Positions 41,510 to 49,326 of a DNA stretch of 64,000 nt are shown piece after piece (within the stretch, counting starts at the first letter, position 1; every line of letters starts with the position of its first letter). Under the pieces are notes generated by a model. That model searched no databases. It saw only the letters and a program-made list of their open reading frames with translations, and was not told the DNA's origin. The position numbers and the translations under genes were made by a program. Location of the stretch: NCBI RefSeq assembly GCF_020410765.1, contig NZ_CP084541.1, positions 4,545,001 through 4,609,000 on the forward strand, read 5' to 3'. The stretch is from Streptomyces marincola. GTDB lineage: Bacteria; Actinomycetota; Actinomycetes; Streptomycetales; Streptomycetaceae.

Positions 41510-41575
41510 CCGGTTCCCCGGACGCCCGGGTGAACGACCGCCCCGCGGTCACCGGCGTTCGCGTGAAGTCCCCGT

Positions 41576-41607
41576 GAAGTCCCCGTTCCGTACGGAACGG
41601 GGACTTC
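41576..41607. terminator. 32-bp perfect palindrome after the transglycosylase gene
   Basis: GAAGTCCCCGTTCCGT followed directly by its exact complement. It is preceded by two tandem copies of GTGAAGTCCCC (41563-41584). 66 nt after the stop codon; no T tract. Confidence 0.75.
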
Positions 41608-41700
41608 GCCGTTGCGCGGACGTGTGTCCTGCGCGCCGCGCCGGCAGGGTAACGTCGTCCCGCGCATGGCGTGAGGAAACTGGGGGCGGAGGTAATCGGG

Positions 41701-43239
41701 ATGTCAGGTCTTGGTCGGCTGCGGACCGGCTTGTCGCGTGTGGGAGAGAAGGTCTCCGGCTTCCGGGCCGCCGCCGAGCGGGAGCAGGAGCGCCGCGAGT
41801 ACGAGGCAGGCCGGCTCGGGGAACGGGAGGCCGAGGCCGCGGGCGTCGTCGAGGACACCGGCACCGGGCCGGCGCGGAGAGAGCGTTATCCGGCCGAGGT
41901 CCGCGAGGGGGTGAGCGGCGGGGCCGCCGCGGGCGGGCCGCCCTCGGCACCCATGGGCCCGGGCGGGGGGGAGCCGCCCGGGACGGTGTCCGAGAGCCCG
42001 CCGCCGGCGCCGCGCCCCAAGCCCGCGGAGGCGATCCCGTGGGGGGTGCGGGTCGCCGCCGAGGCCGGCTGGCGGACGCTGGTCATCGCGGCCGTGCTGT
42101 GGGTGCTCATCCGGGTGGTGGGCGCCGTCAGTCTGCTGGTCATCTCCTTCGCCGCCGGCCTGCTGATCACCGCGCTGCTCCAGCCGTTCGTCGGCTGGCT
42201 CAAACGGGTCGGATTCGGCCGCGGCGCGGCGACGGCGGTGACCGCGTTCGGCGGCTTCGCGGTCATCGGCCTGATGGGCTGGTTCGTGGTCTGGCAGGTG
42301 ATAGAGAACTCCGAGGACCTGACCGGCCGGGTCCAGGAGGGCGTCGAGGAACTGCGGGACTGGGTGCTCGAACTGCCCTTCGACATCACCGAGGACAACC
42401 TCGACAGCTGGGTCGACGACATCAACGAGTGGATCAGCGACAACAGCGACACGCTGACCTCGGCCGGGCTCGAAGGCGTCAACTACGTCGTCGAGTTCTT
42501 CACCGGCGCCGGCATCACGCTGTTCGTCGTCCTCTTCCTCCTGTACGACGGCCGGGGCGTGTGGCACTGGTTCCTGCGGCTGGTGCCCAGGGCGGCCCGC
42601 GAGGGCGTCGCGGGGGCGGGCCCCCGGGCGTGGATCACGCTGACCGGCTACGTGCGCGGCACGGTGATAGTGGCGTTCATCGACGCGGTGGGCATCGGCA
42701 TCGGCCTGTTCGTGCTCGACGTGCCGATGGCCGTGCCGCTCGCGGTGATCGTCTTCGTCTCCGCGTTCGTCCCCCTGGTCGGCGCCATCGCGTCGGGAGC
42801 GCTCGCCGTGCTCGTGGCGCTCGTGACGAACGGCCTGGTGGACGCGTTGATGGTGCTCGGCGTGGTGCTGCTGGTCCAGCAGATCGAGGGGAACGTGCTC
42901 CAGCCGTTCATCCTGGGCCGGATGGTGCGGGTCCACCCGCTCGCGGTCGTGCTCGGCGTCGCCGCCGGATCGATGCTCGCCGGCATCCCCGGCGCGGTCG
43001 TCGCGGTGCCGCTCATCGCGGTGACGACCACGGTCGTGAGCTACCTGCGGGCCTACCAGGAGGAGGCCGACCGGCGCGCGCACCAGCAGCGTTCCGGCGC
43101 CACCGTCGGCGCACTCGCCCCCACCCCGCCACCGGCGGGGCCCACGGTGACCACGGGCGGCGAAGGCCCGCGCGAGGGGAACGGCGGCGGGCACGGCAAC
43201 GGCCGCCCGGCGGACCCGCAGGACGGCCCGCGCCCCTGA
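41701..43239 (+). CDS. AI-2E-family (PerM-like) membrane transporter
   Basis: A 512-aa integral membrane protein. Residues 1-115 are a cytoplasmic, Pro/Gly-rich tail; from about 120 the AI-2E transporter fold follows with roughly eight helices (LVIAAVLWVLIRVV, LLVISFAAGLLITALL, AVTAFGGFAVIGLMGWFVVW). The family signature near the end is present: GAIASGALAVLVAL, VVLLVQQIEGNVLQPFILGR and GIPGAVVAVPLIAV. Some family members export signals or act as Na+/H+ antiporters; the substrate here is unknown. ATG at 41701 has GGAGG 8-9 nt upstream. It converges on the hydrolase gene. Confidence 0.9.
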   Translation: MSGLGRLRTGLSRVGEKVSGFRAAAEREQERREYEAGRLGEREAEAAGVVEDTGTGPARRERYPAEVREGVSGGAAAGGPPSAPMGPGGGEPPGTVSESPPPAPRPKPAEAIPWGVRVAAEAGWRTLVIAAVLWVLIRVVGAVSLLVISFAAGLLITALLQPFVGWLKRVGFGRGAATAVTAFGGFAVIGLMGWFVVWQVIENSEDLTGRVQEGVEELRDWVLELPFDITEDNLDSWVDDINEWISDNSDTLTSAGLEGVNYVVEFFTGAGITLFVVLFLLYDGRGVWHWFLRLVPRAAREGVAGAGPRAWITLTGYVRGTVIVAFIDAVGIGIGLFVLDVPMAVPLAVIVFVSAFVPLVGAIASGALAVLVALVTNGLVDALMVLGVVLLVQQIEGNVLQPFILGRMVRVHPLAVVLGVAAGSMLAGIPGAVVAVPLIAVTTTVVSYLRAYQEEADRRAHQQRSGATVGALAPTPPPAGPTVTTGGEGPREGNGGGHGNGRPADPQDGPRP

Positions 43240-43246
43240 CGGCGCC

Positions 43247-43284
43247 GGCGCGGCGGCGGGGCCTCGGGCGCCGGCCGCCGCGCC
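43247..43284. terminator. Hairpin between convergent transporter and hydrolase genes
   Basis: GGCGCGGCGGC (43247-43257) and GCCGCCGCGCC (43274-43284), 16-nt loop. Starts 7 nt after the transporter stop and ends 4 nt before the other stop. Confidence 0.6.
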
Positions 43285-43288
43285 CGGC

Positions 43289-45217
43289 TCAGCCGGCCCA
43301 GCCGTGCTTCGGCGGGTGGCGCAGTTCGAGCAGCCGGCCGAGGCGTTCGGTGTCCGTCGGGGTCCAGCCCTCGGGCGGCGCGATGGCCGCCCAGGCGTCG
43401 ACCGGGTTGGAACCGTAGCGGTGGCCGTGCGGCGCGGGCGCGCCGTAGGAGACCGCCATGTCCACGGTGGTCTGCCAGAACGTGACGAACGGGAACCAGT
43501 CGATCGACGAGGTGACGTCGGGCCCGAGCGGTTCGTTCAGCCACTCGGGGCGCTTGAACAGCAGGTCGGGCGACCACCACACGACCGGGTCCGACGCGTT
43601 CTGGAGGTAGACGATCCGGGGTTCCTCCCACACCTGCCCCTCGGGCAGCCGCAGATCGCTCTCGGGGAACTGCGCGAAGCGGACGTGCCGCCCGTCGTCG
43701 TACACCGGCCGCCACACCGGGCTGCCCGGGTCGCGTTCCGCCGTCAGCTCGCTGTGGATCGGGCTGAAGTCGGGCGGGCCGATCATCAGGGCGCCGTCCG
43801 TCCTGGCGACCATGTCGTCCAGGTCGTCGAACGCCGACTCCACCGCCGAGACGGCCAGGCTCTCGCCGAACACCAGCAGCGTGGGCCGTTCGTCCTCCGG
43901 TTCCTGCTCCCAGCGGGCGTGCACGGCGTCGAACAGCGCCTCGGTGGCCAGGCCCGCCTCGTTCCTGTCCACCATGAACGAGGCCCAGCTCGGCAGGTAG
44001 GAGTACTGGAGGGTGACGACGGCCGTGTCGCCGCCGTGCATGAACTCCAGCGCCTCGACCGTGGTCGGGTTCACCCAGCCGGTGCCGGTGGTGCCGGTGA
44101 CGGCGAGGACCTCGCGGTCGAACGCGTTGGTGCGCTCCAGTTCGCGCACGGCGAGCTCGGCCCCGTCGGCGTAGTCGTCGTAGGCGGCGCGGCCGACGTA
44201 GGCGCGGATCGGGTCGAGCGCCTCCGCGCCGGTGAAGCCCGCGATCTCCTCGCGGGAGATGGCGCTGCCGGTGAACGTCCGCCCCTTGTTGCCCAGGTCC
44301 TCCCAGGAGATGAGGGAGTCGGGACTGCCGGAGAGCATCGGTGAGTACGGCCGCATGACGCCGGGGTCGGTGCTGCGGTCCTTCGCCGCGGCCAGCCGGT
44401 CCGCGATGCCCAGGATGCCCCGGTCCCACACGACGTCCCTGGTCCCGATGACGACGATCGTGGTGGACATCGCCAGCCCGAGCGCGACGGCGACCGGCCA
44501 CGGCACGAACCGGTTCAGCAGCCGGTTCAGCCACCGCGTGCCCAGGCGGACGGCGCGGGCCGCGAGCAGCAGGAGCGCGAGCACCGCGAGCGAGATCAGC
44601 GCGATCATCAGCGAGTGCCAGGTCAGGGTCGGCGGCAGGTCCTGGAGCCGGCGCAGCTCGCGCTGCATGTCGGCGCTGCGGCCCAGCATGTAGGCCACGG
44701 CGAGCGGCAGCAGCAGCAGGTACGCCAGCCAGCAGCGGGCCCGCACCCGTTCGCTCGGCTGCCAGGGCGAGAGCAGCCGGAACAGCCAGGCGGCCAGCGC
44801 CCCGAGACCGTACCCGATGGCCGCGGTGATGCCGCCGATCGCGCCCTGGTAGTACCAGGGGCGCGGTACCAGCGAGGGCGTCAGGGAGAGCCAGAAGAAG
44901 AAGGTGGCGGCCAGGCAGCCCGTGAGGTCGGGCCAGCGCCGCACCACCCACGTGGAGCCCGGCCGTTCCCAGTAGGGCTGCCGGGCGATGGCCACGGCGA
45001 GGCGGCGGGCGGTGAGGACGGCGCTGCGCGCCTCCTCGGCGCGCGCGGCGCCCACCGCGATGGTGCGCGCGGCGACGGTCCGCGTCGCGGTGGTGGGCGG
45101 CCGGCCCGGCGCCGCGCCCCCCGCGGGCCCGGTGGCGGTGGCCTCGGCCGGCCGGCCGGCGGCGCCGGAACCGGGCACGTGCTCCGGATCGGCGTCCGGC
45201 GCCGTCTGTTCTGTCAC
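43289..45217 (-). CDS. Membrane alpha/beta-hydrolase of the Abhydrolase_9 type
   Basis: A 642-aa protein: an N-terminal polytopic domain of about five helices (for example LTGCLAATFFFWLSLTPSLV, GAIGGITAAIGYGLGALAAW, CWLAYLLLLPLAVAYMLG) followed by an alpha/beta-hydrolase domain. The nucleophile serine is in LLVFGESLAV (G-E-S-L), and a conserved stretch YLQNASDPVVWWSPDLLF lies near the C-terminus. This two-part layout matches actinobacterial membrane hydrolases, possibly lipases or esterases; substrate unknown. GTG at 45217 has GGAGAGA 2-5 nt upstream; an in-frame GTG 14 codons earlier (MREHRS) is less well supported. Confidence 0.85.
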   Translation of the reverse strand: MTEQTAPDADPEHVPGSGAAGRPAEATATGPAGGAAPGRPPTTATRTVAARTIAVGAARAEEARSAVLTARRLAVAIARQPYWERPGSTWVVRRWPDLTGCLAATFFFWLSLTPSLVPRPWYYQGAIGGITAAIGYGLGALAAWLFRLLSPWQPSERVRARCWLAYLLLLPLAVAYMLGRSADMQRELRRLQDLPPTLTWHSLMIALISLAVLALLLLAARAVRLGTRWLNRLLNRFVPWPVAVALGLAMSTTIVVIGTRDVVWDRGILGIADRLAAAKDRSTDPGVMRPYSPMLSGSPDSLISWEDLGNKGRTFTGSAISREEIAGFTGAEALDPIRAYVGRAAYDDYADGAELAVRELERTNAFDREVLAVTGTTGTGWVNPTTVEALEFMHGGDTAVVTLQYSYLPSWASFMVDRNEAGLATEALFDAVHARWEQEPEDERPTLLVFGESLAVSAVESAFDDLDDMVARTDGALMIGPPDFSPIHSELTAERDPGSPVWRPVYDDGRHVRFAQFPESDLRLPEGQVWEEPRIVYLQNASDPVVWWSPDLLFKRPEWLNEPLGPDVTSSIDWFPFVTFWQTTVDMAVSYGAPAPHGHRYGSNPVDAWAAIAPPEGWTPTDTERLGRLLELRHPPKHGWAG

Positions 45218-45382
45218 TGTCTCTCCGCCCCATCTGCCCCGGCTTCGGTGCTCCCTCACGCTAGGGGATCAGACGCGGTGGCGGCAGACGACGTTGCGTC
45301 CTTGCGCCCTTTCCGTGCTGCCCGGGTGACGCCGCGGGCGGCGTCGTCCGGGCGCGGCGGGGGCGGCGTACCCCCCGGTCCG

Positions 45383-45415
45383 CTATACAGACGGTGTATA
45401 CATCGTGTGTATAGT
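45383..45415 (+). promoter_or_regulatory. 32-bp near-palindrome and -10 box of the PadR operon
   Basis: From CTATACA (45383-45389) to TGTATAG (45408-45414) the DNA is palindromic except for two mismatched pairs, with TGTATACA at its centre. The -10 box TATAGT (45410-45415) lies at its edge, 7 nt before the ATG at 45423. PadR proteins typically bind ATAC/GTAT-type palindromes, so autorepression is expected. Confidence 0.8.
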
Positions 45416-45422
45416 GCGGTGC

Positions 45423-45947
45423 ATGTCCATCAGTCACACGCTGCTCGGCCTGCTCGAAGCAGGGCCGAGACACGGGTACGACCTCAAGCGGGCCTTCGAC
45501 GCGCGTTTCGGGCAGGACCGGCAGCTGCACTACGGCCAGGTCTACTCGACGATGTCGCGGCTGCTGAAGAACGGCCTCGTGGAGGTCGACGGCGTCGAGC
45601 CGGGCGGCGGCCCCGAGCGCAAGCGGTACGCCATCACCGACGCGGGGATCACCGATGTCGCGGAATGGCTCGGCACGCCAGAGAAGCCGGAGCCCTACCT
45701 CCAGAGCACCCTGTACACCAAGGTGGTGCTCGCCCTGCTCACCGGACGCGACGCGCAGACGCTGCTCGACACGCAGCGCACCGAGCACCTGCGCCTCATG
45801 CGCGAACTGACCCGGCGCAAGCTGAACGGCGACCTCGCGGACCAGTTGATCTGCGACCACGCGCTGTTCCACCTCGAAGCCGACCTGCGCTGGCTCGACC
45901 TCACCGCCGCCCGCCTCGACCGGCTCGCATCGGAGATCACCCCATGA
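45423..45947 (+). CDS. PadR-family transcriptional regulator
   Basis: A 174-aa PadR regulator with the winged-helix domain at the N-terminus (LLGLLEAGPRHGYDLKRAFD, then YGQVYSTMSRLLKNGLVEVD and ERKRYAITDAG) and the C-terminal Vir_act_alpha_C-type helical dimerisation domain. It heads an operon with an ABC ATPase (ATGA overlap) and an FtsX-type permease. The ATG at 45423 is supported by TATAGT-N7-ATG, a leaderless arrangement; GTG/ATG codons upstream would start inside the operator. The inducer is probably the exporter's substrate or an envelope-stress molecule. Confidence 0.92.
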   Translation: MSISHTLLGLLEAGPRHGYDLKRAFDARFGQDRQLHYGQVYSTMSRLLKNGLVEVDGVEPGGGPERKRYAITDAGITDVAEWLGTPEKPEPYLQSTLYTKVVLALLTGRDAQTLLDTQRTEHLRLMRELTRRKLNGDLADQLICDHALFHLEADLRWLDLTAARLDRLASEITP

Positions 45948-46672
45948 GCACCACGGAACACCAGAACGCCGACGCCCGGGCGGCCCGGGTGGCCCCGCCC
46001 CCGCTGCTCGCCGCGGCGGATCTGCACAAGACCTACGGCGCCACACCCGCGCTCGCGGGCGCCGACTTCACCATCGGCGCCGGCGAGGTCGTCGCCGTGA
46101 TGGGCCCGTCCGGCTCGGGGAAGTCCACCCTGCTGCACTGCCTGGCCGGCATCGTCCCGCCGGACTCCGGCACCGTTTCCTACCAGGGGCGCGACCTCGG
46201 CGGGCTCTCCGACGCGGAACGCAGCGCGCTGCGCCGCGCGGACTTCGGTTTCGTGTTCCAGTTCGGTCAGCTCGTGCCCGAGCTGACCTGCGAGGAGAAC
46301 GTGGCCCTGCCGCTGCGCCTGACCGGTACCGGCAGGAAGGCCGCCGCGGCCCGCGCGGCCGAGTGGCTGGAACGCCTTGAGGTCGCCGACGTGCGCCACC
46401 ACAGGCCCGGGCAGATCTCCGGTGGGCAGGGGCAGCGCGTCGCGGTGGCCCGCGCCCTGGTCGGCACCCCGCGCGTGGTCTTCGCGGACGAACCGACCGG
46501 CGCGCTCGACTCGTTGAACGGCGAACGCGTCATGCAACTCCTGGTCGGCGCGGCCAGGGAGACCAGCGCGGCCGTCGTCCTCGTCACGCACGAGTCACGC
46601 GTCGCCGCCTACTCGGATCGCGAGGTCGTGGTCCGCGACGGGCGCGCCCGCGACATGGCAGGTGCCCTGTGA
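45944..46672 (+). CDS. ABC transporter ATPase, LolD/MacB type
   Basis: A 242-aa ATPase. Walker A is GPSGSGKSTL (near 64-73); FVFQFGQLVPELTCEENVAL holds the Q-loop; the signature is ISGGQGQRVAVARAL and Walker B VVFADEPTGALDS, the exact pattern of the LolD/FtsE/MacB group that drives FtsX-fold permeases by mechanotransmission. The ATG overlaps the padR stop (ATGA). Its stop overlaps a GTG (GTGA) that opens a duplicated mini-ORF rather than the permease itself. Confidence 0.92.
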   Translation: MSTTEHQNADARAARVAPPPLLAAADLHKTYGATPALAGADFTIGAGEVVAVMGPSGSGKSTLLHCLAGIVPPDSGTVSYQGRDLGGLSDAERSALRRADFGFVFQFGQLVPELTCEENVALPLRLTGTGRKAAAARAAEWLERLEVADVRHHRPGQISGGQGQRVAVARALVGTPRVVFADEPTGALDSLNGERVMQLLVGAARETSAAVVLVTHESRVAAYSDREVVVRDGRARDMAGAL

Positions 46673-46844
46673 GCGGCGGGCGGGCGGCCACGCGGTCGTG
46701 TGGTCAGGGGAGGCGCGGGTGTGGCCGCGCGGCCGGAGAAGCGAACGGGGTAGAGCTGTGAGCGACGGGCGGGCGGCCACGCGGTCGTGTGGTCAGGGGA
46801 GGCGCGGGTGTGGCCGCGCGGCCGGAGAAGCGAACGGGGTAGAG
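46667..46844. repeat. 89-bp tandem duplication between ATPase and permease genes
   Basis: Two full 89-bp units (46667-46755 and 46756-46844), nearly identical (GGCGGG against GACGGG near the start), plus a third partial copy of about 27 bp at the permease start. Each unit begins CTGTGAGC. Because 89 is not a multiple of three, each copy shifts the frame. Confidence 0.95.
46669..46761 (+). CDS. 30-codon mini-ORF, first duplicated unit
   Basis: GTG at 46669 overlaps the ATPase stop (GTGA). The frame reads VSGGRAATRS, CGQGRRGCGR, AAGEANGVEL and stops at TGA 46759-46761, which overlaps the next GTG. It equals the N-terminus of the permease (VSGGRAAT) followed by repeat-derived sequence. It probably serves, if at all, to pass ribosomes to the permease rather than to make a functional peptide. 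Confidence 0.45.
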   Translation: MSGGRAATRSCGQGRRGCGRAAGEANGVEL

Positions 46845-46850
46845 CTGTGA
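46758..46850 (+). CDS. 30-codon mini-ORF, second duplicated unit
   Basis: GTG at 46758 overlaps the stop of the first mini-ORF and the TGA at 46848-46850 overlaps the permease GTG at 46847. The peptide (VSDGRAATRS, CGQGRRGCGR, AAGEANGVEL) differs from the first in one residue. Produced by the 89-bp duplication. Confidence 0.45.
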   Translation: MSDGRAATRSCGQGRRGCGRAAGEANGVEL

Positions 46851-49192
46851 GCGGCGGGCGGGCGGCCACGGGGTCGCGCGGTGGATGGGCGCGGGACCTC
46901 GTTCTCGGGATGAGGTTCGCGCTGACCGGCGGTCCTGGCTGGGCACGCACCCTGCTGACGGCGGCCGGGGTCGGCCTCGGGGTGGTCGTGCTGATGCTGG
47001 CGGCGTCGGTGCCGCACATGCTCGCGGAACGGGACGCGCGCGCCGACGCCAGGACGCCCATCCACCTGGGGGAGGACGCGGAGGCCGGGCAGGACACGGT
47101 GCTGACCGCCTACGCCGGCACCGAGTACCGGGACGCGATGATCGGCGGCCTGGAACTGCAACCGGACGCGGGCGTCGAGGAGACCACGGCGCAGCCGCCG
47201 CCGGGAGTCGACGCGTGGCCGGGGCCCGGCGAGATGGTCGTGTCCCCCGCCCTGCGCGACCTGCTCGACTCGGAGGACGGCGGGCTGCTGGCCGAACGGC
47301 TCGACCACACGACGGTGGGCATCATCGGGCCCGAGGGCCTTGAGGGCCCGAGCGAGCTGTACTACTACGCGGGCGTCGACACGCTGGAGCACGGCGACGA
47401 CATGCGCGTCGGGGGCTTCGGCACGGCGGTGGCGGAGTCCCCGTTGCCCGCCATCCTGGTGCTGCTGATCCTCGTGCTGTGCGTGGTGCTGCTGATGCCG
47501 GTCGCGGTGTTCATCGCGACCGCCGTGCGTTTCGGCGGGGAACGGCGGGACCAGCGGCTCGCCGCGCTGCGCCTGGTGGGCGCGGACGCCGACATGACCC
47601 GGCGGATCGCGGCCGGTGAGGCCCTGGTGGGCGCGCTGTTCGGGCTGGTGGCCGGTGTGGGCGCGTTCCTCGCGCTGCGGCAGTACCTCGGCTCCGTCAC
47701 CGTGTGGGAGTTCAGCGCCTACCCGCGGGACATCGTGCCGTCCCCGGTGCTGACGATGCTGATCCTGGTCGGCGTGCCGGTCGCGGCCGTGGCCGCCTCG
47801 CTGTTCGCGCTGCGCGGCGTGGCGATCGAGCCGCTCGGGGTGGTGCGCGAGAGCACCGTGCGCCGTCGGCGTCTGATGTGGCGCCTGGTGCCGGGAGCGC
47901 TTGGCCTGCTGCTGCTCCTGCCGTTCACGGGCCCCTTCACCGGCGACAGCGGGGTGGAGCAGATCCGGGTCGCCAGCGGTGTCGTGCTGCTGCTCGCGGG
48001 GGTCACGGTCCTGCTGCCCTGGCTGGTCGAGCGCGTCGTCGGGCTGCTGCGCGGCGGCCCGGTCTCGTGGCAGCTCGCCACCCGGCGGCTCCAGCTCGGC
48101 TCGGGCGCCGCGGCCCGGACCGTCAGCGGCATCACCGTCGCGGTCGCCGGCGCCACGGCGCTGCACATGCTGTTCTTCGGAGTGCGGACCGACCAGACGG
48201 AGTTCACGGGCCACGACCCGGACCGGGCGCAGCTCAACGTGAGCCAGGCCGTGTCCGAGGACGACGACGGCACGCGCCTGATCGACCGGCTGGAAACGGT
48301 GCCGGGGGTCACGGCCGTCTTCGGGACCGTGTCGGACACCGCGCTGCCCCAGGGCTCGGCGGCGTCGAACGGCGCGGTCACCGTGATCGTGGGCGACTGC
48401 GCCACGCTCAGGGAGGCCACGCGGGCGGAGAGCTGCGAGGACGGCGATGTGTTCCTGGCCGACGACGGGTCCCGGGACACGGCGCTGCCGGCACCCGGCG
48501 AGGAACTGCTCCTCGGCCACGACCTGACGGCGGACGGCGCGGAACGGCGCCTGTGGACGGTGCCGGAAACGGCCTCGGTCATCGACGTGCGGCCGGACGC
48601 GCGGGGGGTGACACGGGAGGTCGCCGTATACGCCACGTGGGGTGCGTTGGACCCCGGCCGGCTCCAGGCCCCCTGGCTGGAGGTGATGCTGCGCGTCGAC
48701 CCCGGGAGCGCGGACGTCGTCGAGCGGGTCAGGAACGCCGCCTGGGAGGGGGAGACGCGCGCCTCGGTGTGGCAGCTGCGCAGTGAGACCGTCTCCGACG
48801 AACTGCTCGGCATCCAGCAGGGGCTGCTGGTGGGCGCCACCGGGGTCATGCTGCTCATCGGCGCCAGCATGATCGTGTCGATGTTCGAGCAACTGCGTGA
48901 GCGCAGGCGCCTGTTGTCCGTACTCGTCGCCTTCGGGACCCGGCGGAGCACGCTGGCGGCCTCGGTGCTCTGGCAGACGGCCGTTCCTGTGGTGCTCGGC
49001 CTCGCCGTGGCCGCCCTCATCGGCACGGTGCTGGGCGCGGTGCTCATGTCCCTGGCGGGTCTGCGGGTCGGCGGCTGGACCGCCTTCCTGCCGATGGCCG
49101 GGGCCGGAGCCGGGGTGATCGCGCTGGTGACCCTCGCGAGCCTGCCGCTGCTGTGGCGCCTGATGCGTCCGGCGGGCCTGCGCACCGAGTGA
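46847..49192 (+). CDS. FtsX-type ABC transporter permease
   Basis: A 781-aa membrane protein with two FtsX/MacB-like halves. The first helix is WARTLLTAAGVGLGVVVLML (near 29-48), followed by a large extracytoplasmic domain; helices cluster near 215-330, 345-400 and at the C-terminus (LVGATGVMLLIGASMIVSMF, WQTAVPVVLGLAVAALIGTV). FtsX signatures include RRDQRLAALRLVGADADMTR and ERRRLLSVLVAFGTRRSTLA. With the LolD-like ATPase it should form a four-helix FtsX-fold exporter or envelope-stress complex. GTG 46847 sits in the third repeat copy and overlaps the mini-ORF stop. Confidence 0.88.
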   Translation: MSGGRAATGSRGGWARDLVLGMRFALTGGPGWARTLLTAAGVGLGVVVLMLAASVPHMLAERDARADARTPIHLGEDAEAGQDTVLTAYAGTEYRDAMIGGLELQPDAGVEETTAQPPPGVDAWPGPGEMVVSPALRDLLDSEDGGLLAERLDHTTVGIIGPEGLEGPSELYYYAGVDTLEHGDDMRVGGFGTAVAESPLPAILVLLILVLCVVLLMPVAVFIATAVRFGGERRDQRLAALRLVGADADMTRRIAAGEALVGALFGLVAGVGAFLALRQYLGSVTVWEFSAYPRDIVPSPVLTMLILVGVPVAAVAASLFALRGVAIEPLGVVRESTVRRRRLMWRLVPGALGLLLLLPFTGPFTGDSGVEQIRVASGVVLLLAGVTVLLPWLVERVVGLLRGGPVSWQLATRRLQLGSGAAARTVSGITVAVAGATALHMLFFGVRTDQTEFTGHDPDRAQLNVSQAVSEDDDGTRLIDRLETVPGVTAVFGTVSDTALPQGSAASNGAVTVIVGDCATLREATRAESCEDGDVFLADDGSRDTALPAPGEELLLGHDLTADGAERRLWTVPETASVIDVRPDARGVTREVAVYATWGALDPGRLQAPWLEVMLRVDPGSADVVERVRNAAWEGETRASVWQLRSETVSDELLGIQQGLLVGATGVMLLIGASMIVSMFEQLRERRRLLSVLVAFGTRRSTLAASVLWQTAVPVVLGLAVAALIGTVLGAVLMSLAGLRVGGWTAFLPMAGAGAGVIALVTLASLPLLWRLMRPAGLRTE

Positions 49193-49200
49193 CGAGCGGC

Positions 49201-49300
49201 GCGCCCGCCGGCGCCCGGCCCGCCCCCGGCTCGCGCCCGCCGGCGCCCGGCCCGCCCCCGGCTCGCGCCCGCCGGCGCCCGGCCCGCGCCCGCGCCCGGC
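49201..49300. repeat. 32-bp GC tandem repeat, about 2.8 copies
   Basis: Units begin GCGCCCGCCGGCGCCCGGCC at 49201, 49233 and 49265; the third decays into CGCGCCCGCGCCCGG. It fills the gap between the convergent permease and TPM-like genes and has no clear hairpin. Confidence 0.85.
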
Positions 49301-49326
49301 CGGGCGGCCGGAGCTCCCCGACGGGC

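Noticed and set aside
46662..46946. Possible CRISPR-like array at the 89-bp repeats
   Set aside because: The repeats are contiguous with no unique spacers and no cas genes nearby; it is a simple tandem duplication.
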